A stretch of 64,000 nucleotides of DNA, from the NCBI GenBank assembly GCA_009772935.1, contig WOUR01000024.1:62001-126000 (forward strand), in the 5' to 3' direction. This stretch comes from Rhodospirillaceae bacterium. Its GTDB lineage: Bacteria; Pseudomonadota; Alphaproteobacteria; Reyranellales; Reyranellaceae. Both the position numbers and the translations under genes were made by a program. The notes below the pieces were generated by a model that saw only the letters and a list, made by a program, of their open reading frames with translations, searched no databases and was not told the origin of the DNA. The stretch's first letter is position 1. Each line of letters opens with the position of its first letter. Below are positions 27,576 to 35,400 of the stretch, piece by piece.

Positions 27576-28595
27576 ATGGCCACGCCTCGCGTTTTCATCA
27601 CCGGCATCACGGGAATGGTCGGCTCCCACCTCGCCGACTACCTGCTCGAGAACACGGATTGGGACATCTTCGGCCTGTGCCGCTGGCGCAGCCCGATGGA
27701 CAATCTCGGGCATCTGGCGGCGCGCATAAATGCCAAGGACCGCCTCTCGCTGCTCTACGGCGATTTGCGCGACACACTTTCCATTCGGGACGCCGTCGTC
27801 GCCGCCCGCCCCGACTACGTCTTCCATCTGGCGGCGCAGAGCTTTCCGCGCACCAGCTTCGACGCGCCGCTCGACACGATGGAAACCAACATCCAGGGAA
27901 CGGTTCGCGTCCTGGATGCGCTGCGGGCACACGCGCCGAAGGCCGTCATCCACGTCTGCGCCTCCTCCGAAGTGTTCGGGCGCGTTCCCAGGGAGAAGCT
28001 GCCGATCGACGAGGAGTGCTCGTTCCATCCGGCTTCACCCTATGCGATCTCCAAGGTCGGCACCGACCTGGTCGGGCGGTTCTATGCCGAGGCGTACGGC
28101 ATGACGGTGATGACGACCCGCATGTTCACCCATACCGGGCCGCGACGGGGTGACGTTTTCGCCGAGTCGACCTTCGCCAAGCAGATCGCCATGATCGAGC
28201 ACGACCTCATCCCGCCCGTCGTGAAGGTCGGCAATCTTCAGTCCCTGCGCACCGTCGCGGACGTGCGCGATGCCGTTCATGCCTACTTCCTCCTGGTCAC
28301 GGTCAACCCGACGGCCGGCGCCTACTACAACATCGGCGGTACCCACTCGTGCACGGTCGAGGACATCCTGAACACCCTGCTGTCGTTTTCGCCGAGGCGC
28401 GCGGACATCCGGGTGGAAGTCGATCCCGACCGTCTGCGGCCGATCGATGCCGATCTGCAGGTTCCCAACACGGCCAAATTCGAGGCACACACCGGATGGA
28501 AGCCGCAAATCCCCTACCAGACGACCTTGCGCGACCTGCTCGACTACTGGCGCAGCCGGGTCGCGACCGAAGGCGACCGCTTCCTCACGCGCTGA
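27576..28595 (+). CDS. GDP-mannose 4,6-dehydratase-like SDR
   Basis: The 339-residue extended SDR has the NADP motif FITGITGMVGSHL, the dehydratase motif SSEVFG with Glu132, and Tyr156/Lys160 in SPYAISK. The pattern follows GDP-mannose 4,6-dehydratase, which makes the 4-keto-6-deoxy sugar used by both Fcl and ColD. GDP-heptose is a possible alternative substrate, because relatives of Gmd act on GDP-manno-heptose and the island carries heptose genes. It is divergent from the minus operon and convergent (1-base gap) with the next SDR gene. It lies on the short unpaired strand of a shared regulatory region. Confidence 0.85.
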   Translation: MATPRVFITGITGMVGSHLADYLLENTDWDIFGLCRWRSPMDNLGHLAARINAKDRLSLLYGDLRDTLSIRDAVVAARPDYVFHLAAQSFPRTSFDAPLDTMETNIQGTVRVLDALRAHAPKAVIHVCASSEVFGRVPREKLPIDEECSFHPASPYAISKVGTDLVGRFYAEAYGMTVMTTRMFTHTGPRRGDVFAESTFAKQIAMIEHDLIPPVVKVGNLQSLRTVADVRDAVHAYFLLVTVNPTAGAYYNIGGTHSCTVEDILNTLLSFSPRRADIRVEVDPDRLRPIDADLQVPNTAKFEAHTGWKPQIPYQTTLRDLLDYWRSRVATEGDRFLTR

Positions 28596-28596
28596 T

Positions 28597-29562
28597 TCAA
28601 CCGCCTGCCGGCGCCAGGGAGCGACGATACCAATCGAGCGTCTCGGCAAGCCCATCGCGCAACGAGACCTTGGGCGACCATCCATATCGTCGCGCGAAGT
28701 CGGCCGACGATATGTCCATCTGCGAAGCACCGGCGGGCATGTCCCGCCGATAGGTGATCACGGCGTCTTCATACCCATCGAGCGACAGGAGTTCGGACAG
28801 GACGGACTGGACGCTCGCACTCGCGGAGGATGCGACGTTGTAGGCGGCATAGGCTTGCGGTCGATGCAGCGCGGCGATCACCGCGCTCGCGACATCGCGG
28901 CCATGGATCAGGTTTCGCGTTTGTGAGCCGTCGCCCCAGACCTCGATCGGACTCTCGCGTTCGACGACGCGCCTGATCATCGACGGCACGAAATGTGCGG
29001 ATTGCGGATCGAAGTCGTCGTGCGGACCGTAAACGAGCGTCGGGCGCAGGACCACCGCAGCGCTGATCAGACCGAGGCGGTTCGCATACCACTCGAGTTG
29101 CTTTTCAAGGAAGCGGTGCACCCATCCGACCCCGAACCAGGCCGGCGGCGGATCACCCTGGAATGCGTCTGCCTCTTCCTTGCGGTCCTGGCCCTCCGGG
29201 TAGGCCGTGGTCGAGCCGATCAGCACGACCTGGTCCAGTTTCTCCGCCGCCGCCGCTTCCAGGGCGTTGACGCCGATCCGCAGCGTTTCCAGCACCGATG
29301 TCACCGGATCGCGGCGCAACTCGGCACTGGTCGACACGCGGCCGGCGCAGATCACCGCCCTTCGAACGCCCTGCAGCGCCCCACGCGCAGCATCAGGGGA
29401 AAGCAGATCGACCTGGCGCCAGGCAACCCCGGGCGCCTCGAATACAGGCCGTCTACGATAGGTCGCGGTGACGCCGGCGCAGCCCTCATCGACGAGGGCC
29501 ATGACAACGTGACGCCCGATCAGGCCAGTCGCGCCGAGGACGGCGATGCCTCCCTGCTCCAT
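28597..29562 (-). CDS. NAD-dependent epimerase/dehydratase (extended SDR) with altered catalytic motif
   Basis: The 321-residue protein has IAVLGATGLIGRHV at the N-terminus and LRPTLVYGPHDDF later. At the catalytic position it reads WFGVGWVHRFLEKQ, so both members of YxxxK are replaced (Val and His by alignment), unlike true epimerases. The pattern FG[IV]GW is shared with the SDR near 21.5 kb, so the two form a subfamily. The start is either the ATG at 29562, with AGGGG at good spacing, or 29571. It is divergent from the PhyH gene across 130 bases. Function unknown; it may bind a sugar nucleotide without standard chemistry. Confidence 0.75.
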   Translation of the reverse strand: MEQGGIAVLGATGLIGRHVVMALVDEGCAGVTATYRRRPVFEAPGVAWRQVDLLSPDAARGALQGVRRAVICAGRVSTSAELRRDPVTSVLETLRIGVNALEAAAAEKLDQVVLIGSTTAYPEGQDRKEEADAFQGDPPPAWFGVGWVHRFLEKQLEWYANRLGLISAAVVLRPTLVYGPHDDFDPQSAHFVPSMIRRVVERESPIEVWGDGSQTRNLIHGRDVASAVIAALHRPQAYAAYNVASSASASVQSVLSELLSLDGYEDAVITYRRDMPAGASQMDISSADFARRYGWSPKVSLRDGLAETLDWYRRSLAPAGG

Positions 29563-29692
29563 TCCATCCATCCCCTGCCCTTGTCTCCGTCGCCGCATCC
29601 AACCCCTTGCCGGACCCATCGCCGCCTGCGAATCTGCGGTTGCAGCCCCTGGCCCATCGGTCAGCCCTAGGGACGCCAGGATTGAGAATGTC

Positions 29693-30442
29693 ATGACAGG
29701 ATCTGATCCGGAAAAGGTATCCGAGGAATTCTTCAGGAACGGCTATTCGATCGTCGAGGGCCTGTTCTCTCCCGCCGAAGTCGCGGCGATCCGCACCCTC
29801 GGCGAACGCCTGCCCAGCCATCTTTCGGGCGACTACATGCCCGCCATGAATCCGCACAAGCAGGTTCCCGAGCTGCTCGACGTGATGGGCGACGAGCGGC
29901 TGCTCCGGATCATGCGCCGGTTGATGAAGGGCACGCCACAGGGGTTGCAGACGCAGTATTTCTTCTGCCAGCCCGGGACGCGCGGCTTCTCGGCTCACCA
30001 GGACAATCACTACGTGCAGGCGCCTCCCGACCGATTCGCATCGGCCTGGCTCGCGCTGGACGATGTGGACAGCCAGAACGGTGGACTGATCGTCCTCCCC
30101 GGCTCGCAGGACGAGCCGCTGCTGGACGTTCGGCCCATCGATCAGCCGTCCACGTTCGGCCAGGATCCCAATCACAACCGGCAGGAATGCGTCGTCACGA
30201 AGGCCTACGCGCCGGTCGATGCCGTCGTTAAGGCCGGCGGTGTCGTCTTCCTGCACAGCCACGTCGTGCACTGGTCGCACCACAACACGTCCACGGACCG
30301 CTTCCGGCGCGCCTTGCTGATGACGTATCTCTCGGAAGGGGCGCCGTACCGTCCTGGGTACATTGCGAAAAGGCACCCTTTCCCGGTCGGCGCGAAACGG
30401 GCGGAGGACACACCCCGGGGCGCCTCAGGAGGAGCAGGCTGA
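29693..30442 (+). CDS. Phytanoyl-CoA dioxygenase (PhyH)-family oxygenase
   Basis: The 249-residue protein shows the iron-binding HxD in SAHQDNHYVQAP (near residue 103) and a distal histidine region HSHVVHWSHHN, with an arginine (FRRALL) soon after for 2-oxoglutarate. The family hydroxylates small molecules using Fe(II) and 2-oxoglutarate. The ATG at 29693 matches the family start; about 50 codons upstream are a shadow over the divergent gene. It is followed 55 bases later by a second oxygenase and then a TylF-type methyltransferase, probably one tailoring operon. Confidence 0.78.
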   Translation: MTGSDPEKVSEEFFRNGYSIVEGLFSPAEVAAIRTLGERLPSHLSGDYMPAMNPHKQVPELLDVMGDERLLRIMRRLMKGTPQGLQTQYFFCQPGTRGFSAHQDNHYVQAPPDRFASAWLALDDVDSQNGGLIVLPGSQDEPLLDVRPIDQPSTFGQDPNHNRQECVVTKAYAPVDAVVKAGGVVFLHSHVVHWSHHNTSTDRFRRALLMTYLSEGAPYRPGYIAKRHPFPVGAKRAEDTPRGASGGAG

Positions 30443-30497
30443 GGATCGTCGACGACAAGCGGATTGCCGCTGGCATTCCTTAGCCAAGACAGGACCC

Positions 30498-31202
30498 ATG
30501 GACCTTTCCAACCAGTCGCGCTGCTTCGTGCAGCATTTCAAGAACGCCTTCCGGCGCCCCACAATCGAACGCATGCGCGAGAGGTTCGTGGCGCGGGAGG
30601 CCGGGCAGTGGTCGGCAAAGGACGAGCGGGAGCGCCAGCGGATCGCCATCGGCGCCGCGCCGGACGATTTCAGGTTGGATGAATCCTGGTACGACCTTTG
30701 GCGGGACGTGGATTCCTCGATCGTCGATCGCCTCCATCCTTACAAATGGTTGCTGTATCCGGTTCATATCCGCCATCTCCGCGCGGACGAGCATCTAGTT
30801 CCCTGGCATCAGGACGCGGCATACGTTGCCCTCATGCCAAGGCGCCACGAGAGGCTGATCACCTGCTTCGTCCCCCTCGAACCGGATCCAACCGCGGGTT
30901 CGACCCTCGAGTTCGCGTGCGGGGAAACGCCCCTTCTGGCGCACGAGCGAGCGGGTGATCACGGCGCCGCCATCGCCGAGCCGCCGCGCGGCGATCTCGT
31001 GCGCTTCGACCTGGCGTTCGGCGATGCGCTGGTTTTCGGCGATCTGACGCCCCACCGCACGGTCGCCGGACGAGATGGCGGCATCGAACGGAGGTCGTTC
31101 GAGTTCAGGCTCGTGCAGCCGGAGCATGCCCTGACCGACAAGGACTATTTCGATCTCGAGACCCGCAGCTTCGTGCGACTCAGCAGCCAGGACAGGACAT
31201 GA
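30498..31202 (+). CDS. PhyH-like Fe/2-oxoglutarate oxygenase (second copy)
   Basis: The 234-residue protein is diverged from its neighbour but keeps WHQDAAYVAL (HxD) and a distal TPHRTVAGR segment giving the third ligand and the 2-oxoglutarate arginine. The AGGA ribosome-binding site precedes the ATG at 30498; upstream codons are unconvincing. Its stop overlaps the start of the TylF-type gene by four bases (ATGA), so the two are coupled. Hydroxylation followed by O-methylation of a sugar would be a natural pairing, but the substrate is unknown. Confidence 0.65.
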   Translation: MDLSNQSRCFVQHFKNAFRRPTIERMRERFVAREAGQWSAKDERERQRIAIGAAPDDFRLDESWYDLWRDVDSSIVDRLHPYKWLLYPVHIRHLRADEHLVPWHQDAAYVALMPRRHERLITCFVPLEPDPTAGSTLEFACGETPLLAHERAGDHGAAIAEPPRGDLVRFDLAFGDALVFGDLTPHRTVAGRDGGIERRSFEFRLVQPEHALTDKDYFDLETRSFVRLSSQDRT

Positions 31203-31963
31203 ACGAGAAGAGATTCGACGGCCGCGTGAATTTTGCCGCGGACGATCAGACCGAGGCGCGCCTCGAGGAGCATTTCGAGAAGTATTCGATCACCCCGAAC
31301 GAGATCTGGAAGAATTTCCCGATCTACGCGCGTCGCGTCCACCTGAAGCGGTTCCTCGCCCACTACGAGTTGTTCCGCATGATCGTCGACCTTCCGGGCG
31401 ACATCCTGGAACTCGGCGTTTTTCGCGGCACGTCGCTGATGTCATGGGCGAACTTCCTCGAGATCCGCTGCATGGGCGACCGCCAGCGCCGGGTGTTCGG
31501 CTTCGACAACTTTGCGGGTTTCACCGAGATCGAGGAGAAGGACGGCGCCGTCTCAGCCCAGGTGGACAAGGTGGCTGGAGGCTTCGACCCGAGCGGCTAT
31601 GAGGAAATGCTGCGTGACGCGATCCAGATCTACGACGCCGACCGCTTCATTCCCTACAAGGCGCGCGTGGTCCTGGTGAAGGGCGATGTCGAAAAGACCA
31701 TTCCCGCTTTCGTCGCCGAGAATCCCGGCATTCGCCTGTCCCTGGTCCATTTCGACGTCGATCTCTACCGGCCGACGCTGGTCGCCCTCGAGCACCTGTG
31801 GCCCCTGGTCGTCCCGGGCGGGGTCGTGTTGTTCGACGAATACGGAATTCCCCCGTGGGAAGGCGAGGCGAAGGCCGTCGACGAGTTCTTTGCCGACCAG
31901 AAGATCGAGCTGCATCGCTTCACCTGGTCGAGCAATCCCGGCGCCTACCTGATCAAGCGCTAG
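31199..31963 (+). CDS. TylF/MycF-type O-methyltransferase
   Basis: The 254-residue protein belongs to the macrocin O-methyltransferase family, Mg-dependent SAM enzymes that methylate sugar hydroxyls. Visible motifs are LELGVFRGTSLMSW (SAM), VFGFDNFAGF, VHFDVDLYRPT (metal-binding Asp residues) and VLFDEYG. The length is typical. It ends the plus-strand trio with the two oxygenases. The next gene is convergent, starting its stop codon 6 bases away. Confidence 0.88.
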   Translation: MNEKRFDGRVNFAADDQTEARLEEHFEKYSITPNEIWKNFPIYARRVHLKRFLAHYELFRMIVDLPGDILELGVFRGTSLMSWANFLEIRCMGDRQRRVFGFDNFAGFTEIEEKDGAVSAQVDKVAGGFDPSGYEEMLRDAIQIYDADRFIPYKARVVLVKGDVEKTIPAFVAENPGIRLSLVHFDVDLYRPTLVALEHLWPLVVPGGVVLFDEYGIPPWEGEAKAVDEFFADQKIELHRFTWSSNPGAYLIKR

Positions 31964-31969
31964 GCGGAT

Positions 31970-33052
31970 TCAGCGCACCACGTCCTCGAAGTTGCACATC
32001 GCCCTGCGCTCGTCGACGAAGTAGCCGACTTCGACGTTGGCCCTGTCCGGCGACTTTTCGACGGCCGCCGCCAGTCGCATCGCCGCGGCACGCGCCTGGG
32101 CGGGATCGTTGAAGGCGAGTTTCTCGATCAAGGCGAGGATCGAGGCGCGATCCCCGGTTGTCGAGGCGAAGGTCGCGTCGGCCAGTTCGAGAGCGTAGTC
32201 GAAGTAGCCGAGTAACAGCGCGCACGTGAACAGGACGTGCGTCTCCCTGTCGGACAGCGGCTTGAGCGCCGGGCCTCCCGGCAACGGATCCTTGAAGAAC
32301 ACCGCATCGGCGTGCAGCAGTCGCTCCCGACCCGCGAAGCGGCGCTTGTCGAGCGCCTTGCGCGCCCGCTCGTGAGTACTATGGAAGCCGAAGAAGGAAA
32401 AACCGCGCGCGCGGAAAAACGCTTCCACTTCAGAGAAGAGCTTCTGGCCTTCGTAGATCTGGCAGAACTCGACTTCGACGAACGCCGCCACGGTGCGCTC
32501 CTCGAGCATACGCTCGGCGCCCTGGAGAATCTCGAATTCGGTGCCCTGCGTATCGAGCTTGACGAATTCGCCCCAGGGACGATCGTCGGGCGGCGTCGAG
32601 AACAACACGTGGTCGAGGGTCTGCGTCTGCAGCTCGAAGCGGCCGGTCTGGGCGAACTTCACCATGCGGTAACGCTCGGCGAACGCGCGGTTTACCGGGC
32701 GCAACGAATGATTGGTCGGCGCCTCGCAAAGGTAGAGAGTCGCAGGACCGGCGCGGTCGGCCACGGCGACCGGAAGAAACCGGGTTGCCGCCCAGGACGA
32801 ATGACCCGGCAAGCGGTCGTTCAATTCCGCGCAGGCTTCGAGGTCGGGCTCGAAGCCCAGGACGGCCGTCATGGAGGCAATCGGCGACACCAGATCGTGC
32901 ACACCGCCACGGGCCCCCACGTCGATGAATCCGAGGGGCTGCGCCGCCAGCCCGCGCCCGGGCGCGGAGTTCCTGAACAGGGGCTCATCGGAAATGGCGT
33001 TGAGCCCGTAACGCCCCATGACCCAGGGAGGAAGCATTGATTCACCCGTCAT
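31970..33052 (-). CDS. FkbM-family methyltransferase
   Basis: The 360-residue protein has FIDVGARGGVHDLV (SAM loop, near residue 42) and FVKLDTQGTEFEILQGAE, the FkbM signature. The C-terminal ~100 residues add a helical region not part of the core. The ATG at 33052 overlaps the stop of the AGE-family gene by four bases (ATGA). FkbM enzymes O-methylate sugars or related hydroxyls; substrate unknown. Confidence 0.82.
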   Translation of the reverse strand: MTGESMLPPWVMGRYGLNAISDEPLFRNSAPGRGLAAQPLGFIDVGARGGVHDLVSPIASMTAVLGFEPDLEACAELNDRLPGHSSWAATRFLPVAVADRAGPATLYLCEAPTNHSLRPVNRAFAERYRMVKFAQTGRFELQTQTLDHVLFSTPPDDRPWGEFVKLDTQGTEFEILQGAERMLEERTVAAFVEVEFCQIYEGQKLFSEVEAFFRARGFSFFGFHSTHERARKALDKRRFAGRERLLHADAVFFKDPLPGGPALKPLSDRETHVLFTCALLLGYFDYALELADATFASTTGDRASILALIEKLAFNDPAQARAAAMRLAAAVEKSPDRANVEVGYFVDERRAMCNFEDVVR

Positions 33053-34197
33053 TGCTCGAGCCTGAAATTCGATAGCGCGTCGATTGCGCCAACCACATGA
33101 TACAGGGAGCTTGCCGGCATCCATCGATCGACCGGCGTTCCCGTCCGATCCAGCCGGTCCTTCCATCCTCCCTGCGACGTCAGGAACCGCTCGCTCATCC
33201 GGGCGGCCAGCGCCGCGGCCCTGCCGGCCGCTTCAGGCCGGCCTGCGGCCGCTTCCGACACATTGCACCGGATCGCTTCGGTCATGGGCCACAACCGGCG
33301 CGAAGGCGTGGCGACCGAACCATCCACGGACAATTCGTCGACGATCAGCCCGTCATCGTCCTGACCGTATCGGTCGGCATATTCGTAGAGTGCATCGATG
33401 ATTGATGCACTCTCCCTCCCTCGCGTGGCTCGCTGATGGGTCCGCAACAGCCAACACCACTCGTAAAGATGGCCCGGCTCCACGATGTTTCCGGGGCTTC
33501 CGGCCGCCGGAAGAAGGGCGTCGTCGAAATATTCCAGGACGACGCCGGCGGAGGGTTGAAAGAAGCGGGTCTGGAAGAGACTGAGGAGTTCATCCGCCCT
33601 GTCACGATAGCGATCGTCCGCCGATGCTTCCCAAAGCGCGAGCAGCGCCTCGAAGAGGTGCATGTGGGGGTTCTGCCGGCGTGGCCCCCGCCTCGGCGGC
33701 AACGTCTCGGCATAACCACCCGCGAGCGCTTTCATGTCGCGGTCGAGGAACGCCAGCGTCTCGTCGGCGAGCGCCAGGGCCGACCGTCCGCCGGTAACCC
33801 GCGTGTACGACGCTATGGCCAGCAGCGCGAAGGCGTGCCCGTAGAGGTCCCGCGTGGCATCGACCACCGCGCCCTCCTGCGTCACCGAGAATATCCAGCC
33901 GTCTCCGCCGTCGCGGCGATAGTAGTTGCGTTGAAACGCCTCGAACGCCCGCTCGACACGCTCCAGCGCTCCGGGGTACCAGCCCCGCTCCGCGGCCATC
34001 GAGTAGACGTGGATTTGACGGGCTTGCACCATGAGCCGAAGCGGAACGTCCATGAGCGGCCGGCCCCAAAGGTCCAGACGCTCCTCGAAGCGGCCATATC
34101 GTTCGTTGAAGCCGCTGGTCGCCCAGAGGGGCAATGCCGCCCCTCGAAGCCAGTCGCCGAGCGTTGCAGCTGCCGAAGGCAGGCTCGAACCGATCAC
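33049..34197 (-). CDS. AGE-family sugar epimerase/isomerase
   Basis: The 382-residue (alpha/alpha)6-barrel protein is of the N-acylglucosamine 2-epimerase/mannose isomerase family. The conserved histidine-bearing segments are in order: RQIHVYSMAAERGW, NPHMHLFEALLALWE, EPGHLYEWCWLL, LWPMTEAIR and SSLYHVVGA. Members interconvert free or phosphorylated hexoses at C2. It may begin at GTG (34197), giving a GTGA overlap with the previous stop, or at the adjacent TTG at 34200. It is the middle gene of a three-gene minus operon with two FkbM genes. Confidence 0.82.
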   Translation of the reverse strand: MIGSSLPSAAATLGDWLRGAALPLWATSGFNERYGRFEERLDLWGRPLMDVPLRLMVQARQIHVYSMAAERGWYPGALERVERAFEAFQRNYYRRDGGDGWIFSVTQEGAVVDATRDLYGHAFALLAIASYTRVTGGRSALALADETLAFLDRDMKALAGGYAETLPPRRGPRRQNPHMHLFEALLALWEASADDRYRDRADELLSLFQTRFFQPSAGVVLEYFDDALLPAAGSPGNIVEPGHLYEWCWLLRTHQRATRGRESASIIDALYEYADRYGQDDDGLIVDELSVDGSVATPSRRLWPMTEAIRCNVSEAAAGRPEAAGRAAALAARMSERFLTSQGGWKDRLDRTGTPVDRWMPASSLYHVVGAIDALSNFRLEQ

Positions 34198-35237
34198 CAA
34201 GCCGCCTGTTGCGTGTTCCGCTCACGGGGGACGGCAACGATGTTTGCCGACAGCGCCACCCCCTCGACGGCTTGCACGGGCCGGCCCAGCACAGGCGAAA
34301 AACTCAGGATGTCGTAGTCGAATTCGGTGCGCAGGCGGCAGAGCATTCTGTCCGCGCTCTGGCCCTGCGCGTGCAACGCCCGCTCGTTCAGTTCCATCAG
34401 CAGCACCGGCCTCGCTGTCGCCAGTACCTTGCTCGCGCCGGCGACGACACCGGCCTCGCCGCCTTCGACATCGATCTTGACCATGTCGACCTGGGACAAT
34501 CCCTGCCTCGCCACCACCGCATCGAGCGTGTCCAGCGCGACGCGCTCCGAACTCGCGCGCACGACGTCGTCGTGAGCGAAGTCGCCCAGCGTGTTGTGAC
34601 CGGCGTGAACGCCATGGGCCAGATGCAGATCGACGAAACCCGCCTCGGCGCCGAGCGCCGCGGCGACCACCTGGACGTTGTCGAGGCCGTTGCGGCCGAG
34701 ATTGCGCTGGAGATGCGCGCGTTCGCGCGAACTCGGCTCCACGGCAATCACCCGGCCCGAGGGGCCGACGCGACGGGCGGCGAACAGCGTGTAATAGCCG
34801 TCATTGGCGCCGACATCGATGAACACCATGCCGGGCTTCAGGATGCGATCGACGAAGGCGAACTCATTGGGCTCGAAGGAGCCGCAGACATACAGGCAGA
34901 GGCTGTTGTCGTTGCCCAGGGTCACATCCACCGTGGTGCCACCGTGCCAGCGCACGGTGAGCGGCACCGCCAGGTCTTTTTCGCGGGCCGCCTCCCACAG
35001 GGCGCCTCGCCGGCAGGCCAACCAGCGCCGCTGGTCGTAATATTCCTCGGCAAACCCCCACCCGGGCCGCGGCTCGAGGCGCGGGGCGCCCGGTGCCAGG
35101 ATCGCGGCATAGGCAGCACCGATCGTGGGCGCCCGCACGATCAGCCAGCGCCCCATATTGTCGAGATGATAGCCAACGCCGGAGCATACCCGTTCCCAGG
35201 CGCCGGCTACGCTGATCGAACGGCGGGCCGCTCTCAT
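34194..35237 (-). CDS. FkbM-family methyltransferase
   Basis: The 347-residue protein has FIDVGANDGYYTLFAARRVG (SAM loop), IAVEPSSRERAHLQRN and VDMVKIDVEGGEAGV, a textbook FkbM core at about 120-300. An N-terminal ~110 residues precede it. The ATG at 35237 was chosen over a more distal one. It begins the minus operon FkbM-AGE-FkbM and is divergent from surA across about 160 bases, marking the right edge of the glycan island. Confidence 0.85.
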   Translation of the reverse strand: MRAARRSISVAGAWERVCSGVGYHLDNMGRWLIVRAPTIGAAYAAILAPGAPRLEPRPGWGFAEEYYDQRRWLACRRGALWEAAREKDLAVPLTVRWHGGTTVDVTLGNDNSLCLYVCGSFEPNEFAFVDRILKPGMVFIDVGANDGYYTLFAARRVGPSGRVIAVEPSSRERAHLQRNLGRNGLDNVQVVAAALGAEAGFVDLHLAHGVHAGHNTLGDFAHDDVVRASSERVALDTLDAVVARQGLSQVDMVKIDVEGGEAGVVAGASKVLATARPVLLMELNERALHAQGQSADRMLCRLRTEFDYDILSFSPVLGRPVQAVEGVALSANIVAVPRERNTQQAAW

Positions 35238-35400
35238 GCCTGAACTTTTTTGCCCCCAACTATGCGACCGTTCGGCTAACGTACCCACCGCCAAGCGTCA
35301 AGCGTGCCTGTGTGTTGCCACTTTCTATCTTTAGGGCGTGCATTGCAGCGGCCCTGCTGCGGAAATATAATGATTGTCCCTCTCAAACGTCGCCGGTGAA

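Noticed and set aside
11246..35237. Recent mobile genomic island (integrase, att sites)
   Set aside because: No integrase, transposase, tRNA or flanking direct repeat was seen; base composition of the genes looks like the surroundings.
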